From assembly GCF_963259705.1 (NCBI RefSeq), contig NC_081841.1:117003033-117067032 (forward strand): a stretch of DNA of 64,000 bases, written 5' to 3'. The position numbers were made by a program, and so were the translations under genes. A model generated the notes under the pieces. It did no database searches, was not told the DNA's origin, and worked only from the letters and a program-made list of their open reading frames with translations. Source of the DNA: Myotis daubentonii (taxonomy: Eukaryota > Chordata > Mammalia > Chiroptera > Vespertilionidae). Positions 12,207 through 21,800 of this stretch are shown one piece after another; within the stretch, counting starts at the first letter, position 1, and every line of letters starts with the position of its first letter.

Positions 12207-13402
12207 AAAAAACCTGTATGCAGAAAACTATAGGACATTTAAAAATAAAGAAATAGTGGAAGATACAAACAAGTGGAAGCATATACTGTCTTCATGGATT
12301 GGAAGAATTAACATTATTAAAATGTCCATATTAATCAAAGTAATCTATAGGTTCATTGCAATCCCTATTAAAATATTATCAGTATAGTACACAGATCCAG
12401 AACAAATATTCCAAAAATATATGGAACCAAATATGACCCAGAATAGCCACAGCAATTTAGAGAAAGAACAAAGTTGGAGGGATCACAATACCAGATATCA
12501 AACTATATTACAATGCCATTATAATCAAAACAATCTGGTACTGGCACAAAAGTAGGCATATAGATCAATGGAATAGAAGAGAGAGCTCAGAAATCAAACC
12601 ACACATATTTGGTCAATTAATATTTGACAAAGGAAAGAACATACAATGGAGTAAAAACAGTCTCGTCAATAAATGGTGCTGGGAAAACTGGACAGAAACA
12701 TGCAAAAACTGCAACAAGATCCACCAACTTACACCATATACAAGAATACACTCAAAATCAATGAAAAACTTAAATGTAAGTCACAAAACCATAAAAATTC
12801 TAGAAGAAAACATAGGCAGTAAAAAGCACAGACATCTCATGTAGCAGAATTTTCCCTGATACATATTCTAGGACAAGAGAAACAAAGAAAAAAATAAACA
12901 AATGGACTACATCAAAATAAAAAGCTCTGCACAGCAAAAGAAACCATCCTCAAAATGAAAAGGGAATCCACTGTATAGGAGAACGTATTTGTCAAGGATA
13001 CATCTGATAAGGAGTTAATTTCCAAAATATATAAAGTACTCATGCAACTCAACAAATGGAAGACAAGTAAATCATTTTAAAAAAATGGACAGGAAGGAGC
13101 CAAGGGCAGGTCCAGAAGCCGAGCTGGCAGGCAATTCCTTGTCTTCAACCCTATTGTAGCTGCTTCAGAGGCTGGGAGATGGAAGATGGCTGAACAGTAG
13201 AAAAGAACCTAATACTGATGCCAGGGTTTCCTTCCCAGACCTGTTTCATGACTTCTTTCAAGTGAGTGGCCCTAGATCCCTAGGGCAGGGGCTTCAAGGA
13301 GGTTGGGTGGGGACCCTACCCCACCAGCTTCATCCTCAACCACCTTCACCTTCCCCTCAATAAAAATTTGTTGAGGGCCTGCTATGTACCAGGCACTGTT
13401 TT

Positions 13403-13636
13403 TGTTTTTTTTCGTTTTTTGTTTGTTTTTAAAGATTTTTAAATTTATTTTTAGAGAGAGGAAGAGAGAGGGAGAGAAACATTGATGTGAGGGAAACATA
13501 CATCTGCTGCCTCCTGCATGTCCCCCACCAAGAATTTAGTCTGAAACCCAGTCATGTTCCCTGACCAGGAATGGAACCAGCAAACCTTTGGTTCAGGAGA
13601 CAATGCCCAACCAACTGAGCCACACCAGCCAGGGCT
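13403..13636 (-). mobile_element. Ves-type SINE with perfect 13-bp TSD
   Basis: On the minus strand it has a tRNA-like head (TGGCTCAGTTGG), body and A-rich tail (seen as T-rich at 13403-13445). It is flanked by CAGGCACTGTTTT at 13390-13402 and 13637-13649. It splits an old MIR/L2-like repeat. Confidence 0.93.
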
Positions 13637-13742
13637 CAGGCACTGTTTTATATGTCAAGATACAAGGAAAATTTAGAAACATCAGGAACCTGTTGATTTT
13701 ATTTGCTTTTTAGATGTAGGATGGGGTCAGACATTAAACACA

Positions 13743-15660
13743 TCCTATCTAATAATAGACAAACATGGTAATTAACTGTAGCTCCGACATGCTTCCCATT
13801 GGCTAATCAGGGTGATATGCAAATTAACTGCCAACCAAGATGGCAGCTGGCAGCCAGGCAGCTGAAGTGAACAGGAGGCTTGCTTGCTCCAGTGAAGAAG
13901 GAAGCCAAGGTTTCCGGCCTGCCACTGCTGGGCTCTTAGCTTGCACTCTAAGAAACAATGTTGCAAGTATAGAAGCTAAACAAGCCCCATGCTTTCAGCC
14001 AGCCAGCAGAGCAGGAGTTGCAACAGAGTTTCAATTATAGAACCCAATCAAACCCAGATCCCTGCTTTCAGCAGCTGAGGTATCAGAGCTGGAGACGAGC
14101 CTCAGAACTAAAGTCAGCTCTCAGTTCCAGTGACAGCTATAGAACGTAAATAAATCCCAGAATTAAAAAAAGAAAAAAAAGAAAAAAAGGAGAGGGTGGG
14201 AGCTTCAGTCACCCGCCAGCCTGAAAACAGCCCTCAGCCCCTCACCCAGACTGGCCAGGCACCCCAGTGGGGACCCCCACCATGAAGGGGGTGTGACCAG
14301 CTGCAAACAGCCATCATCCCCTCATCCAGTCTGGCCAGGCACCCAAGCGGGACCCCCACCCTGATCCGGGACACCCTTCAGGGCAAACCAGCCAGCCCCC
14401 ACCCATGCACCAGGCCTCTATCCTATATAGTAAAAGGGTAATATGCCTCCCAGCACTGGGATCAGCGGAGCCGCGAGGCCTCACTGCCCCAGTGTCAAGT
14501 GGAGCCACGAGGCCTCCCAGCACTGGGATCAGCGGAGCCACAAGGACTCCTGGCCCCTGGAGCAGTATGACAGGGGGCAGCGCCCAAACCCCCTGATCGC
14601 CCTGCGGCTCTGTGTGTGACAGGGGCGGGGCCACAACCTCCCTATCCACCCTGCTCTGTTCATGACAGGGGAAGGTGCCCCAACCCCCTGATCGGCCCTG
14701 CTCTGTGCCTGATAGGGGGGAGCTCTCCAACCCCCTGATCGGCCCTGCTTTGTGTGTGACAGGGTGTGGTGCCCAAACCCCCCCATGGGCCCTGTTCTGT
14801 GTGTGACGGGTTGGAGCTGCAACATCCCTATCGGCCCTGCCCTGAGTGTGACAGAGGGGAGTGCCCCAAGCCCTTGATTGGCCCTGCTCTGTGGGTGACA
14901 GGTGGTGGCGCCCCAAACCCCTGATCCGCCCTGCTCTGTGCGTGACAAGGGGGAGTTCCCCAACCCCCTGATCCGCCCTGCTCTGTGTGTGACAAGGTAC
15001 AGAGCCCCAACCCTCCTGATGGGCCCTTCTCTGTGCATGACAGGGGGCAGTGCCCCAACCCCCTGATCCGCCCTGCTCTGTGTGTGACAGGGGGCAGTGC
15101 CCCAACTCCCCTATTGGCCCTGCTCTGTGCGTGACAAGGGGGAGCTCCCCAACCCCCTGATCGGCCCTGCTCTGTGTGTGACAAGGTACAGAGCCCCAAC
15201 CCTCCTGATGGGCCCTGCTCTGTGCATGACAGGGGGCAGCCCCCCAACCCCCTGGTCGGCCCTGCTCTGTGAGTGACAGGGGGTGGTGCTGAAACCTCCC
15301 CATCAACCCTGTCTTGAGTGTGACTGTGGGTGGCACCCCAACCCCCCAATCGGCCCTACCCTGAGCGTGACTGGGGGTGGAATTGCAACCTCCCAATCCG
15401 CCCTGCTCTGTGCATGACAGGGGGCAGCACCCCAACTCCCCAATCGGCCCTGCTCTGAGCCCGACCAGGGGCTGCACCTAGGGATTGGGCCTGCCCTCTG
15501 CCACCCGGGAGCGGGCCTAAGCCAGCAGGGAGCGGGCCTAAGCCAGCAGGTCGTTAGCTCCCGAGGAGTCCCAGACTGTGAGAGGGCACAAGTGGGGCTG
15601 AGGGACACCCCCACCCCCCCTGCCGCCAGTGCACAAATTTTTTGTGCACCGGGCCTCTAG
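13743..15660 (+). mobile_element. Tandem pair of Helitrons
   Basis: Unit 1 starts TCCTATCTAATAATAG at 13743 and ends ...CACCAGGCCTCTA at 14420 with no 3' palindrome. Unit 2 starts at once with TCCTATATAG at 14421 and ends at 15660 with a palindrome (GTGCACAAA...TTTGTGCAC) followed by CGGGCCTCTAG. The host site is A/T (ACACA before, TAAAC after) with no duplication. Unit 2 is mostly the 47-bp minisatellite. Confidence 0.9.
14640..15480. repeat. 47-bp minisatellite inside a Helitron, about 18 copies
   Basis: Successive CCCTGCTCTGTG blocks fall at about 14648, 14696, 14743, 14790, 14835 and 14882, giving a period near 47 bp. Each unit also carries a GTGACAGGGGG block and a GCCCCAACCCCC block. 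The period is not a multiple of three, so all reverse frames stay open and give long spurious proteins (387, 169 and 173 residues). Confidence 0.9.
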
Positions 15661-15674
15661 TAAACAATACAATA

Positions 15675-15900
15675 AGAACACAACAAACAATTAGAGTACT
15701 TACTATCTGACAGAGGCTTTACATATAACTCTAATCCTGCCAACAACCATGTGACATAGATGGTATTGTTATCTTCACTTTATAATGGGAAACTAAGACA
15801 CAGTGGGTAACCAACATCTAGTAAAAGGTGAAGCTGGGATTTGAACCCAGGTAATCTGACTCCAGAGCTTCTGGTTGTGATAAATGCTATGAAGACATCA
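15675..15900 (+). repeat. MIR/L2-type ancient repeat, continuation
   Basis: The text ATCTTCACTTTATAATGGGAAACTAAGACACAG with GGGATTTGAACCCAGGTAATCTGACTCC nearby is the diverged core of a mammalian-wide MIR/L2 repeat. Its other part, with CTATGTACCAGGCACTG, lies at about 13370-13402 and 13650-13680, separated by a SINE and the Helitron pair. Confidence 0.6.
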
Positions 15901-16039
15901 GAACAGTCTGATTGGTTGATTGATTCTTTATCCTCATATCCCATACCTATTTCCTTGTCCCCTGCCCTCATAGTCAACTATTCTCACATGGCATTATCCA
16001 GCTTCCTAGTAGTTGCCAATATATTAGGGGTGAATTAAA

Positions 16040-16665
16040 ATCTCATTGCTGTGTTAATTTTAATTTGCATGTTTCAACTTACTAAAAATTAAGCATCTCT
16101 TCATATGCTTGTTAGCTTTTTGGATTCCCTCTTTTGTAAATTGCCTGTTCATATATTCCTTTAGGGCTGATGTCTTATTCTTTTTTAAAAAAATATATAT
16201 TTTTATTGAGTTCAGAGAGGAAGGGAGAGGGAGATAGAAACATCAAGGATGAGAGAGAATCATTGATCAGCTGCCTCTTGCATGCTCCACACTGGGGATC
16301 GAACCCACAACCTGAACATGTGCCCTGACTGGGAATCAAACCATGACTTACTGGTTCATAGGTCAACGCTCAACCACTGAGACATGCTAGTTGGGCCAAT
16401 GTCTTATTCTTGTTGATATAGAAGAATTCCTTGTATGTTCTACATGTCTGCCCTTTGTTCATTCTGGACATGGCAAAAATCTCCCATTCTACCATCTATA
16501 TTAACTGTGCCCATGATGTTCTTTGTTGTTATTTTCATATGATCAAACTCATCTCTCCCTTTTTTGCTTTAGAGTTTGTTTTTGAAATTTTATTTTTTAA
16601 AAAATCCTTTCCTATGCTTACATTATAACAATTTTCTTATATTCTCTTTTGTTAAAAAATTAAAT
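16040..16665 (-). repeat. Old L1M-type fragment
   Basis: Reading + there are minus-strand L1 end-of-ORF2 signatures (AAGCATCTCTTCATATGCTTG, AATTGCCTGTTCATAT, then AGAATTCCTTGTATGTTC). It is interrupted by a SINE. It is far more diverged than the other L1 copies. Confidence 0.55.
16181..16398 (-). mobile_element. Ves-type SINE with 11-bp TSD
   Basis: It has a T-rich (tail) start, the body with GAGAGGGAGATAGAAACATC, and a tRNA-like head at the right end. It is flanked by ATGTCTTATTC at 16170-16180 and 16399-16409. Confidence 0.92.
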
Positions 16666-17146
16666 CTTTATTGTTGAAATAAAAATGGACAAAGGACCTG
16701 AATAGACACTTCTCCAAAGATGACATACAGATGGCCAATAGACATAGAAAAACATGCTCAACATCACTAATCATCAGATAAATGCACATTAAAACTACAA
16801 TGAGTTATCACCTCACACCTGCCAGAATGCTACCATCAATAAATCAACAAACAACAAGTGTTAATGAGGACATGGAGAAAAGGGAACCCTAGTACAATGC
16901 TGGTGGGAATGCAGACTAGTGCAGCTACTATGGAGAACAGTATGGAATTTCCTCAAAAAGTTAAAAATGGAACTGCCTTTTGACCCAGCAATCTCACTTC
17001 TGGGATTTATCCTAAGAATCCTGAAACACCAATCAGAAAGGATATATGCACCCTGTATTCATAGCAGCATTATTTACAATAGCTAAGATCTGGAAACAGT
17101 CCAAGTGCCCACCAATAAATGAGTGGATAAAAAGAAGCTGTGGTAC

Positions 17147-17237
17147 TTTTGTTGTTGTTGTTGTTGTTTATCCTCACCAAAGGTTATTTTTCCATTGATT
17201 TTTTTTAGATAGAGTGGAAAGAAAGGACAGAGTGAGG

Positions 17238-17294
<57 letters not shown>

Positions 17295-17468
17295 AACATT
17301 GATGTGAAAGAGACACATTGATTGATTGATTGCCTCCTGCACACACCCAGACCAGGGCTGAGGATCTAACCTGCAACCCAGGTTCATGCTCTTAACCGGG
17401 AATCAAACCTGCAACCCTTCAGTACATGGGATGGTGCTCTAACGACTTAATAACACCAGCCAGGGCAA
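17147..17468 (-). mobile_element. Ves-type SINE with 12-bp TSD and (GA)n expansion
   Basis: It inserted in L1-B and is flanked by AAGCTGTGGTAC at 17135-17146 and 17469-17480. The tail is (GTT)n-like at 17149-17168. A (GA)n microsatellite of about 54 bp at 17238-17291 has grown inside the SINE body. Confidence 0.9.
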
Positions 17469-17749
17469 AAGCTGTGGTACATTTACACAATGGAATACTA
17501 TGCAGCTACAAAATAGAAAGATCTCTTACCTCTTGTGACAGCATGGTTGGACCTGGAGATTATTATGCTAAACGAAATAAGCCAGTCAGAGAAAGACAAG
17601 TATCATATGATCTCACTTATGAGATAAACAAAATAAACTGATGAACAAAATAGGTCCAGAGGCATGGATGCATGGAATAGACTGACAGATCTCAGAGGGA
17701 AGGGGTTGGGGGGGACAGGGAGAGACTAACCAAAGAACTTATATGCATA

Positions 17750-18040
17750 CTAGAGGCCTGGTGCATGGATTTGTGCACAGGTGGGGTCCCTCAGCCTGGC
17801 CTGCAGGGATTGGGCCAAGACTGGCTCTCCAAAATTCCCAGAGGGGTCCCAGATTGCAAGAGGGTGGTTTTCAGGTGATGCACACCAGAAATCAGGCTCC
17901 CTCCTCTCTGGTTCTGGGTGTGTCACCCAAGACCCGCAGCTGCCAAGTCACCACAGCTGGGCAGCTCTTGCGTTAAGTGTCTGCCTCCTGGTGGTAATTG
18001 CGCATCATAGCTACCAGTCAGACAGTTGGATGATCAGTTA
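17750..18040 (-). mobile_element. Helitron fragment
   Basis: It starts CTAGAGGCCTGGTGCATGGA (reverse of a Helitron 3' end with a degraded palindrome TGCATGGATTTGTGCA) and cuts the L1-B 3' UTR. Its 5' end, expected as ...ATAGGA, is not seen and runs into a TA repeat. Confidence 0.8.
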
Positions 18041-18052
18041 GGCATATATATA

Positions 18053-18089
<37 letters not shown>
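18041..18089. repeat. (TA)n/(TG)n microsatellite
   Basis: TA repeat with a short GTGTGTG interruption. It borders the next Helitron pair, and TA-rich sequence reappears at 19882-19912 on its other side. Confidence 0.9.
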
Positions 18090-18092
<3 letters not shown>

Positions 18093-19881
18093 CTGGTGCA
18101 CAAAAATTTGTGCACTCGGGGGGGAGGGGGAGGTCCCTCATCCCGGCCTGTGCCCTCTCACAGTATGGGACCCCTCAGGAGATAACGACCTGCTAGCTTA
18201 GGCCTGGTCCCGGGTGGCAGAGGGCAGGCCCAATCCCTAGGTGCAGCCCCTGGTTGGGCTCAGAGCAGGGCTGATTGGGGAGTTGGGGCACCGCCCCTGT
18301 CATGCACAGAGCAGGGCGGATTGGGAGGTTGCAATGCCACCCCCAGTCACGCTCAGGGTAGGGCCGATTGGGGGGTTGGGGCACTACCCCCTGTCACACT
18401 CAAGGCAGGGTCATGGGCAGGTTGAGGCGCCACCCCCTGTCACTCACAGAGCAGGGCCCATCAGGGGGGTTGGGGCGCCACCCCCTGTCACGCACAGAGC
18501 AGGGTCGATCAGGGGGTTGGGGCACCGCCCCTGTCACACTCAAGGCAGGGTCATGGGCAGGTTGAGGCGCCACCCCCTGTCACTCACAGAGCAGGGCCCA
18601 TCAGGGGGGTTGGGGCACCGCCCCTGTCACACTCAAGGCAGGGTCGATGGGGAGGTTGTGGCACCACCCCCTGTCACGCACAGAGCAGGGCCCATCAGGG
18701 GTTTGGGGCGCTGCCCCTGTCACGCACAGAGCAGGGCTCATCAGGGGGGGTGGGGAGTTCCCCTTGTCACGCACAGAGCAGGGCCGATCAGGGGGTTGGG
18801 GAGTTCCCCCCTGTCACTCACAGAGTAGGGCCGATAGGGGAGTTGGGGCACTGCCCCCTGTCACACACGGAGCAGGGTATATCAGGTGGTTGGGGCACCA
18901 CACCCTGTCACACTCAGGGCAGGGCCAATGGGGAGGTTATGGCTCTACCCTGTCACACACAGAGCAGGGCCGGTGGGGGGGGGGGGGGTTGGGGCGCTGC
19001 ACCCTGTCACACACAGAGCCACAGGGCGATCAGGGGGTTGGGGAGCTCCCCCCTATCAGGCACAGAGCAGGACTGATCAGGGGGTTGGGGTGCCTTCCCC
19101 TGTCATGAACAGAGCAGGGCGGATAGGGAGGTTGTGGCCCCGCCCCCTGTCACGCTGATTCCAGTGCTGGGAGGCCTCTGGGCTCCGCTGATCCTGGTGC
19201 TGGGAGGCATATTAAGTACGCTAATTACCTATATAGGACAGAGGCCTGGTGCATGGGTGGGGGCCGGCTGGTTTGCCCTGAAGGGTGTCCTGGATCAGGG
19301 TGGGGGGTCCCCACTGGGGTGCCTGGCCAGCCTGGGTGAGGGGATGATGGCTGTTTGCAGCTGGTCACACACCCTTCAGGGTGGGGGTCCCCACTGGGGT
19401 GCCTGGCCAGTCTGGGTGAGGGGCTGAGGGCTGTTTTCAGGCTGATGGGTGACTGAAGCTCCCAACCGCTCCTTTTTTTCTTTTGTTTTTTATTCTGGGC
19501 CAGCTTTAGCTCTCAGGCTTGGCTCCAGCTCTTAGACCTCCGCTGCTGAAAGCAGGTTTCTGCCCTTTGTTTACCTTCTGTATTTGAAACAATGTTGCTA
19601 TCCTGCTGGCTGAAGCCCAGGACTAAAGCAGGTTTCTGGGGTTTTGTTTAGCTTCTATATTTGTTACAATGTTGCTTAGAGTGCAGCTGAGAGGCCGGCA
19701 AGGCAGGTGGGGAAGCTTGGCTTCCTCCGTCACTGAAGCAAGCAAGCCTCCCTGTTCGCGTCAGCTGCCTGGCTGCCGGCTGCCATCTTGGTTGGCAGTT
19801 AATTTGCATATCTCACTGATTAGCCAATGGGTAGGGTAGCAGTCGTATGCTAATTATCATGTTTCTTTTTATTAGATAGGA
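18090..19881 (-). mobile_element. Tandem pair of Helitrons, minus strand
   Basis: The right end reads ATTAGATAGGA (reverse of TCCTATCTAAT) at 19881. The left end has GGCCTGGTGCACAAAAATTTGTGCA, the reverse of the 3' palindrome and terminus. An internal boundary ...ATATAGGA/CAGAGGCCTGG at 19238/19239 is the same junction as in the pair at 13743-15660. The upstream unit (19239-19881) contains the shared segment with CCATCTTGGTTGGCAG. Confidence 0.88.
18240..19160. repeat. 47-bp minisatellite inside a Helitron, about 19 copies
   Basis: It has the same unit as at 14640-15480 but in reverse orientation, with repeated GTCACGCACAGAGCAGGGC and GGGGGTTGGGGC blocks. Open frames through it are artefacts of the repeat. 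Confidence 0.9.
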
Positions 19882-19961
19882 TATATATATATAAATATTT
19901 ATATATATACATACTAGTAGCCCGGTGCATGAAATTCGTGCACATTAAAAGGGAATTAATT

Positions 19962-20182
19962 GCCCTAACTGGTTTGGCTCAGTGGATAGAGCATCGGCCT
20001 GCGGATTCAAGGGTCCCAAGTTTGATTCCAGTCAAGGGCATGTACCTTGGTTGCAGGCACATCCCCAGGGGGAGTGTGCAGGAGGCAGCTGATCGATGTT
20101 TCTCTCTCATTGATGTTTCTAACTCTCTATCCCTCTCCCTTCCTCTCTGTAAAAAATCAATAAAATATATTTTTTCAAAAAA
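19962..20182 (+). mobile_element. Ves-type SINE with 11-bp TSD
   Basis: The head is GCCCTAACTGGTTTGGCTCA with the A box GGCTCAGTGGATAG, the B-box-like GTTTGATTCC, then the CTCTCTCTGT body and an A-rich tail. GGGAATTAATT is duplicated at 19951-19961 and 20183-20193. Confidence 0.95.
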
Positions 20183-20521
20183 GGGAATTAATTAGTGGAG
20201 ATACTTTAATATTGCTATTTTCCCTTTCTCTATAATAGAAGTGTGTGAGGGATGAAAGGAAATTAGTGAAATGTATATGAAAATAATATATAAATTTATT
20301 AATAAATAAACAGTAACAAAAGGATATAACAACAACAGAGGCATGATATAAAAACAACAAAAACATGATATGAAAACAACAAAAACATGATATAAAAACA
20401 ACAGTGATGCAAACAATGACTGATAAAGTGATTAAACTTATTCTAATATCTCCCTGTATACCACATTAAGAGTGAAAACACTTTCAGAGTGCTTGACTAA
20501 TTTCCCTTGTGATGAAGTATA

Positions 20522-20876
20522 GGGTGTCCCAAAATTCACGCAAGATTTGAATTTTGATTGAGCATTAACAACAACAACAAAAAATAAAAGCCTAATTTTA
20601 CTTGGTTTATTGAATCAGATTCTAATATCTGTTGCCCTTTGATTTCAATCCCTTCAATTTGATAAGCATTACCAAGTACCAATTATGGCCCAGGGACAAT
20701 GAAGACCACGGCTTTGCATAGGTGCCAGCAAAGCTGTTGAGACCATTTATCCAATGTGCTATTTGATACATAACCCTATACTGTATACTTTATGAGTCAA
20801 TAAAAAATTTACAATTTTTAATTATAAACCTGTGTTTTCTATCAAAATTACTTCTTGTGTGAATTTTGGGACACCC
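20522..20876. mobile_element. Mariner-like non-autonomous element, 355 bp
   Basis: Inverted termini GGGTGTCCCAAAATTCACG and its near-complement (GTGTGAATTTTGGGACACCC) are flanked by TA at 20520-20521 and 20877-20878. No transposase frame is visible. The TA duplication and TIRs point to Tc1/mariner. Confidence 0.85.
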
Positions 20877-20882
20877 TATACT

Positions 20883-21713
20883 TAGAGCTTTAACTGTAAC
20901 ATCACATGCTCTTCAAACTTGAGAGAAAGCAACATATAACTGACCATGTGCAAAAACGGGTTCAGGTAGGAATATGCCTACTCTGTCTAGAGTTTGTCCT
21001 CATGATTTATCAATAGTCATCACAAATGCTGGCATTGCGGGAAACAGTCGTCGAATCAATTTAAATGGGAGGCCGGTGTCAGATGGGGACAAATTAATTC
21101 TTGGAATCAGAACAAGCTCTCCCTCTGGAGATCCTGTTAATACTTCAGCTTCAATAATGTTAGGTCGTAATCTTTTGATAATAAATCTGGTACCATTACA
21201 AAGACCCAATTTACTATTGAGATTTCTCAATAGCATGATGATTGCACCCACTTTCAATTTTAATTTATGGCATGGCATTCCCGAAGGAGTAATACTATTA
21301 AGAAATTCGATGGGAAAATTTTCCATCTCAGCATCATCTGTGGAATCAATGGAATCATCACTCAAATATGTGTGAAAATCTCCATCCAGTATGTCCAAAA
21401 TTTCTTCATTTAATTTTTTTTAAAATATATTTTATTGATTTTTTACAGAGAGGAAGGGAGAGAGATAGAGAGTCAGAAACATCAATGGGAGAGAAACATC
21501 GATCAGCCGCCTCCTGCACATCTCCCACTGGGGATGTGCCCACAGCCCAGGTACATGCCCTTGACCGGAATCGAACCTGGGACCCCTCAGTCCGCAGGCC
21601 GACGCTCTATCCACTGAGCCAAACCGGTTTCGGCTCTTCATTTAATTTTTGATCATGCTCATTTTTTGGACAAAGAATTGCACGTTTAGGTATATTTTTA
21701 ATATTGTGTATAG
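20883..21713 (-). pseudogene. Helitron Pif1-like helicase, C-terminal remnant
   Basis: The helicase half of a Rep/helicase Helitron protein unwinds DNA during rolling-circle transposition. Reading minus from 21713, RAILCPKNEH and LNEEILDILDGD are followed (after a SINE at 21419-21635) by a 132-residue open stretch at 21000-21398. That stretch has LPFKLIRRLFPAMPAFVMTIDKS, a Pif1 late-motif region, shown here only as landmarks: LKVGAIIMLLRN, LCNGTR and FVMTIDKS. An in-frame TGA at 20997-20999 interrupts just where the conserved KSQGQTL helicase segment continues as GQTLDRVG, and LYVAFS follows near 20920. The N-terminal Walker A region and Rep domain are missing. Host genes of the PIF1 family are an unlikely alternative given the Helitron terminus downstream. 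Confidence 0.85.
21419..21635 (-). mobile_element. Ves-type SINE with 15-bp TSD
   Basis: It inserted in the Helitron helicase. CTTCATTTAATTTTT is duplicated at 21404-21418 and 21636-21650. The head at the right end reads GCCGAAACCGGTTTGGCTCA on the minus strand. Confidence 0.95.
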
Positions 21714-21800
21714 CAGTGGTTCTCAACCTTGGCTGCACATTAGAATCACCTGGGAATCTTTTTAAAATCCTGATTCCTGGGCCTCATCCCCCGGAAATTG
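21714..21800 (+). repeat. MER5A-like hAT-Charlie fragment
   Basis: It starts CAGTGGTTCTCAACCTTGGC and continues with CACATTAGAATCACCTGGG, the familiar eutherian MER5A 5' end. It abuts the truncated Helitron. Confidence 0.75.

Larger units (their letters stand above)
13091..16670. other. 3.6-kb insert of non-LINE DNA in L1-B
   Basis: L1-B ORF2 stops at 13090 and resumes at 16671 with an overlap of AAAAATGGACA (13080-13090 and 16671-16681), like a target-site duplication. The insert contains unique-looking sequence, an old MIR/L2-type piece, an old L1M-type piece, two SINEs and a Helitron pair. No poly(A) or transposon termini are visible at its outer ends. Confidence 0.65.
7911..17640 (+). 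pseudogene. L1-B ORF2 remnant in six pieces
   Basis: Endonuclease-type sequence runs from ATG 7911. The RT finger segment with SPGPDGFTG lies near 9490, the RT palm near 10000-10090, and the catalytic segment near 10735 just after the Helitron. Thumb and C-terminal parts lie in 12226-13090 and 16682-17620, with a cysteine-rich region near 16860-16920. All frames carry many stops. The pieces are collinear with L1-A ORF2, which allows insertion points to be mapped to the base. Confidence 0.85.
7248..17749 (+). mobile_element. L1-B: old LINE-1 split by nested insertions
   Basis: One L1 can be followed in order through 7248-8952, 9186-10087, 10643-10953, 12207-13090, 16671-17146 and 17469-17749. 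Each gap is another element, mostly with a target-site duplication. ORF1 remnants occupy about 7280-7870, ORF2 starts at ATG 7911, and the 3' UTR is cut at 17750 by a Helitron. It is much more decayed than L1-A. Confidence 0.88.
19914..21713 (-). mobile_element. 3' part of an autonomous Helitron (HeliBat1-like)
   Basis: Read on the minus strand it ends with a palindrome (GTGCACGAATTTCATGCAC) and CGGGCTACTAG at 19914. It contains helicase coding remnants at 20883-21713. Two SINEs and a mariner-like element have inserted in it. The sequence stops at 21713 against a MER5A-like repeat, so the Rep/HUH part and 5' end are absent. Confidence 0.85.

Noticed and set aside
14314..15477. 387-codon minus-strand open frame
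   Set aside because: It is a 47-bp minisatellite read across frames; no protein family, and all frames stay open for the same reason.
17205..17387. Ser/Leu-rich frames
   Set aside because: Produced by the (GA)n expansion in a SINE.
18241..19158. Overlapping plus-strand frames of 90-195 codons
   Set aside because: Same minisatellite in reverse orientation; not genes.
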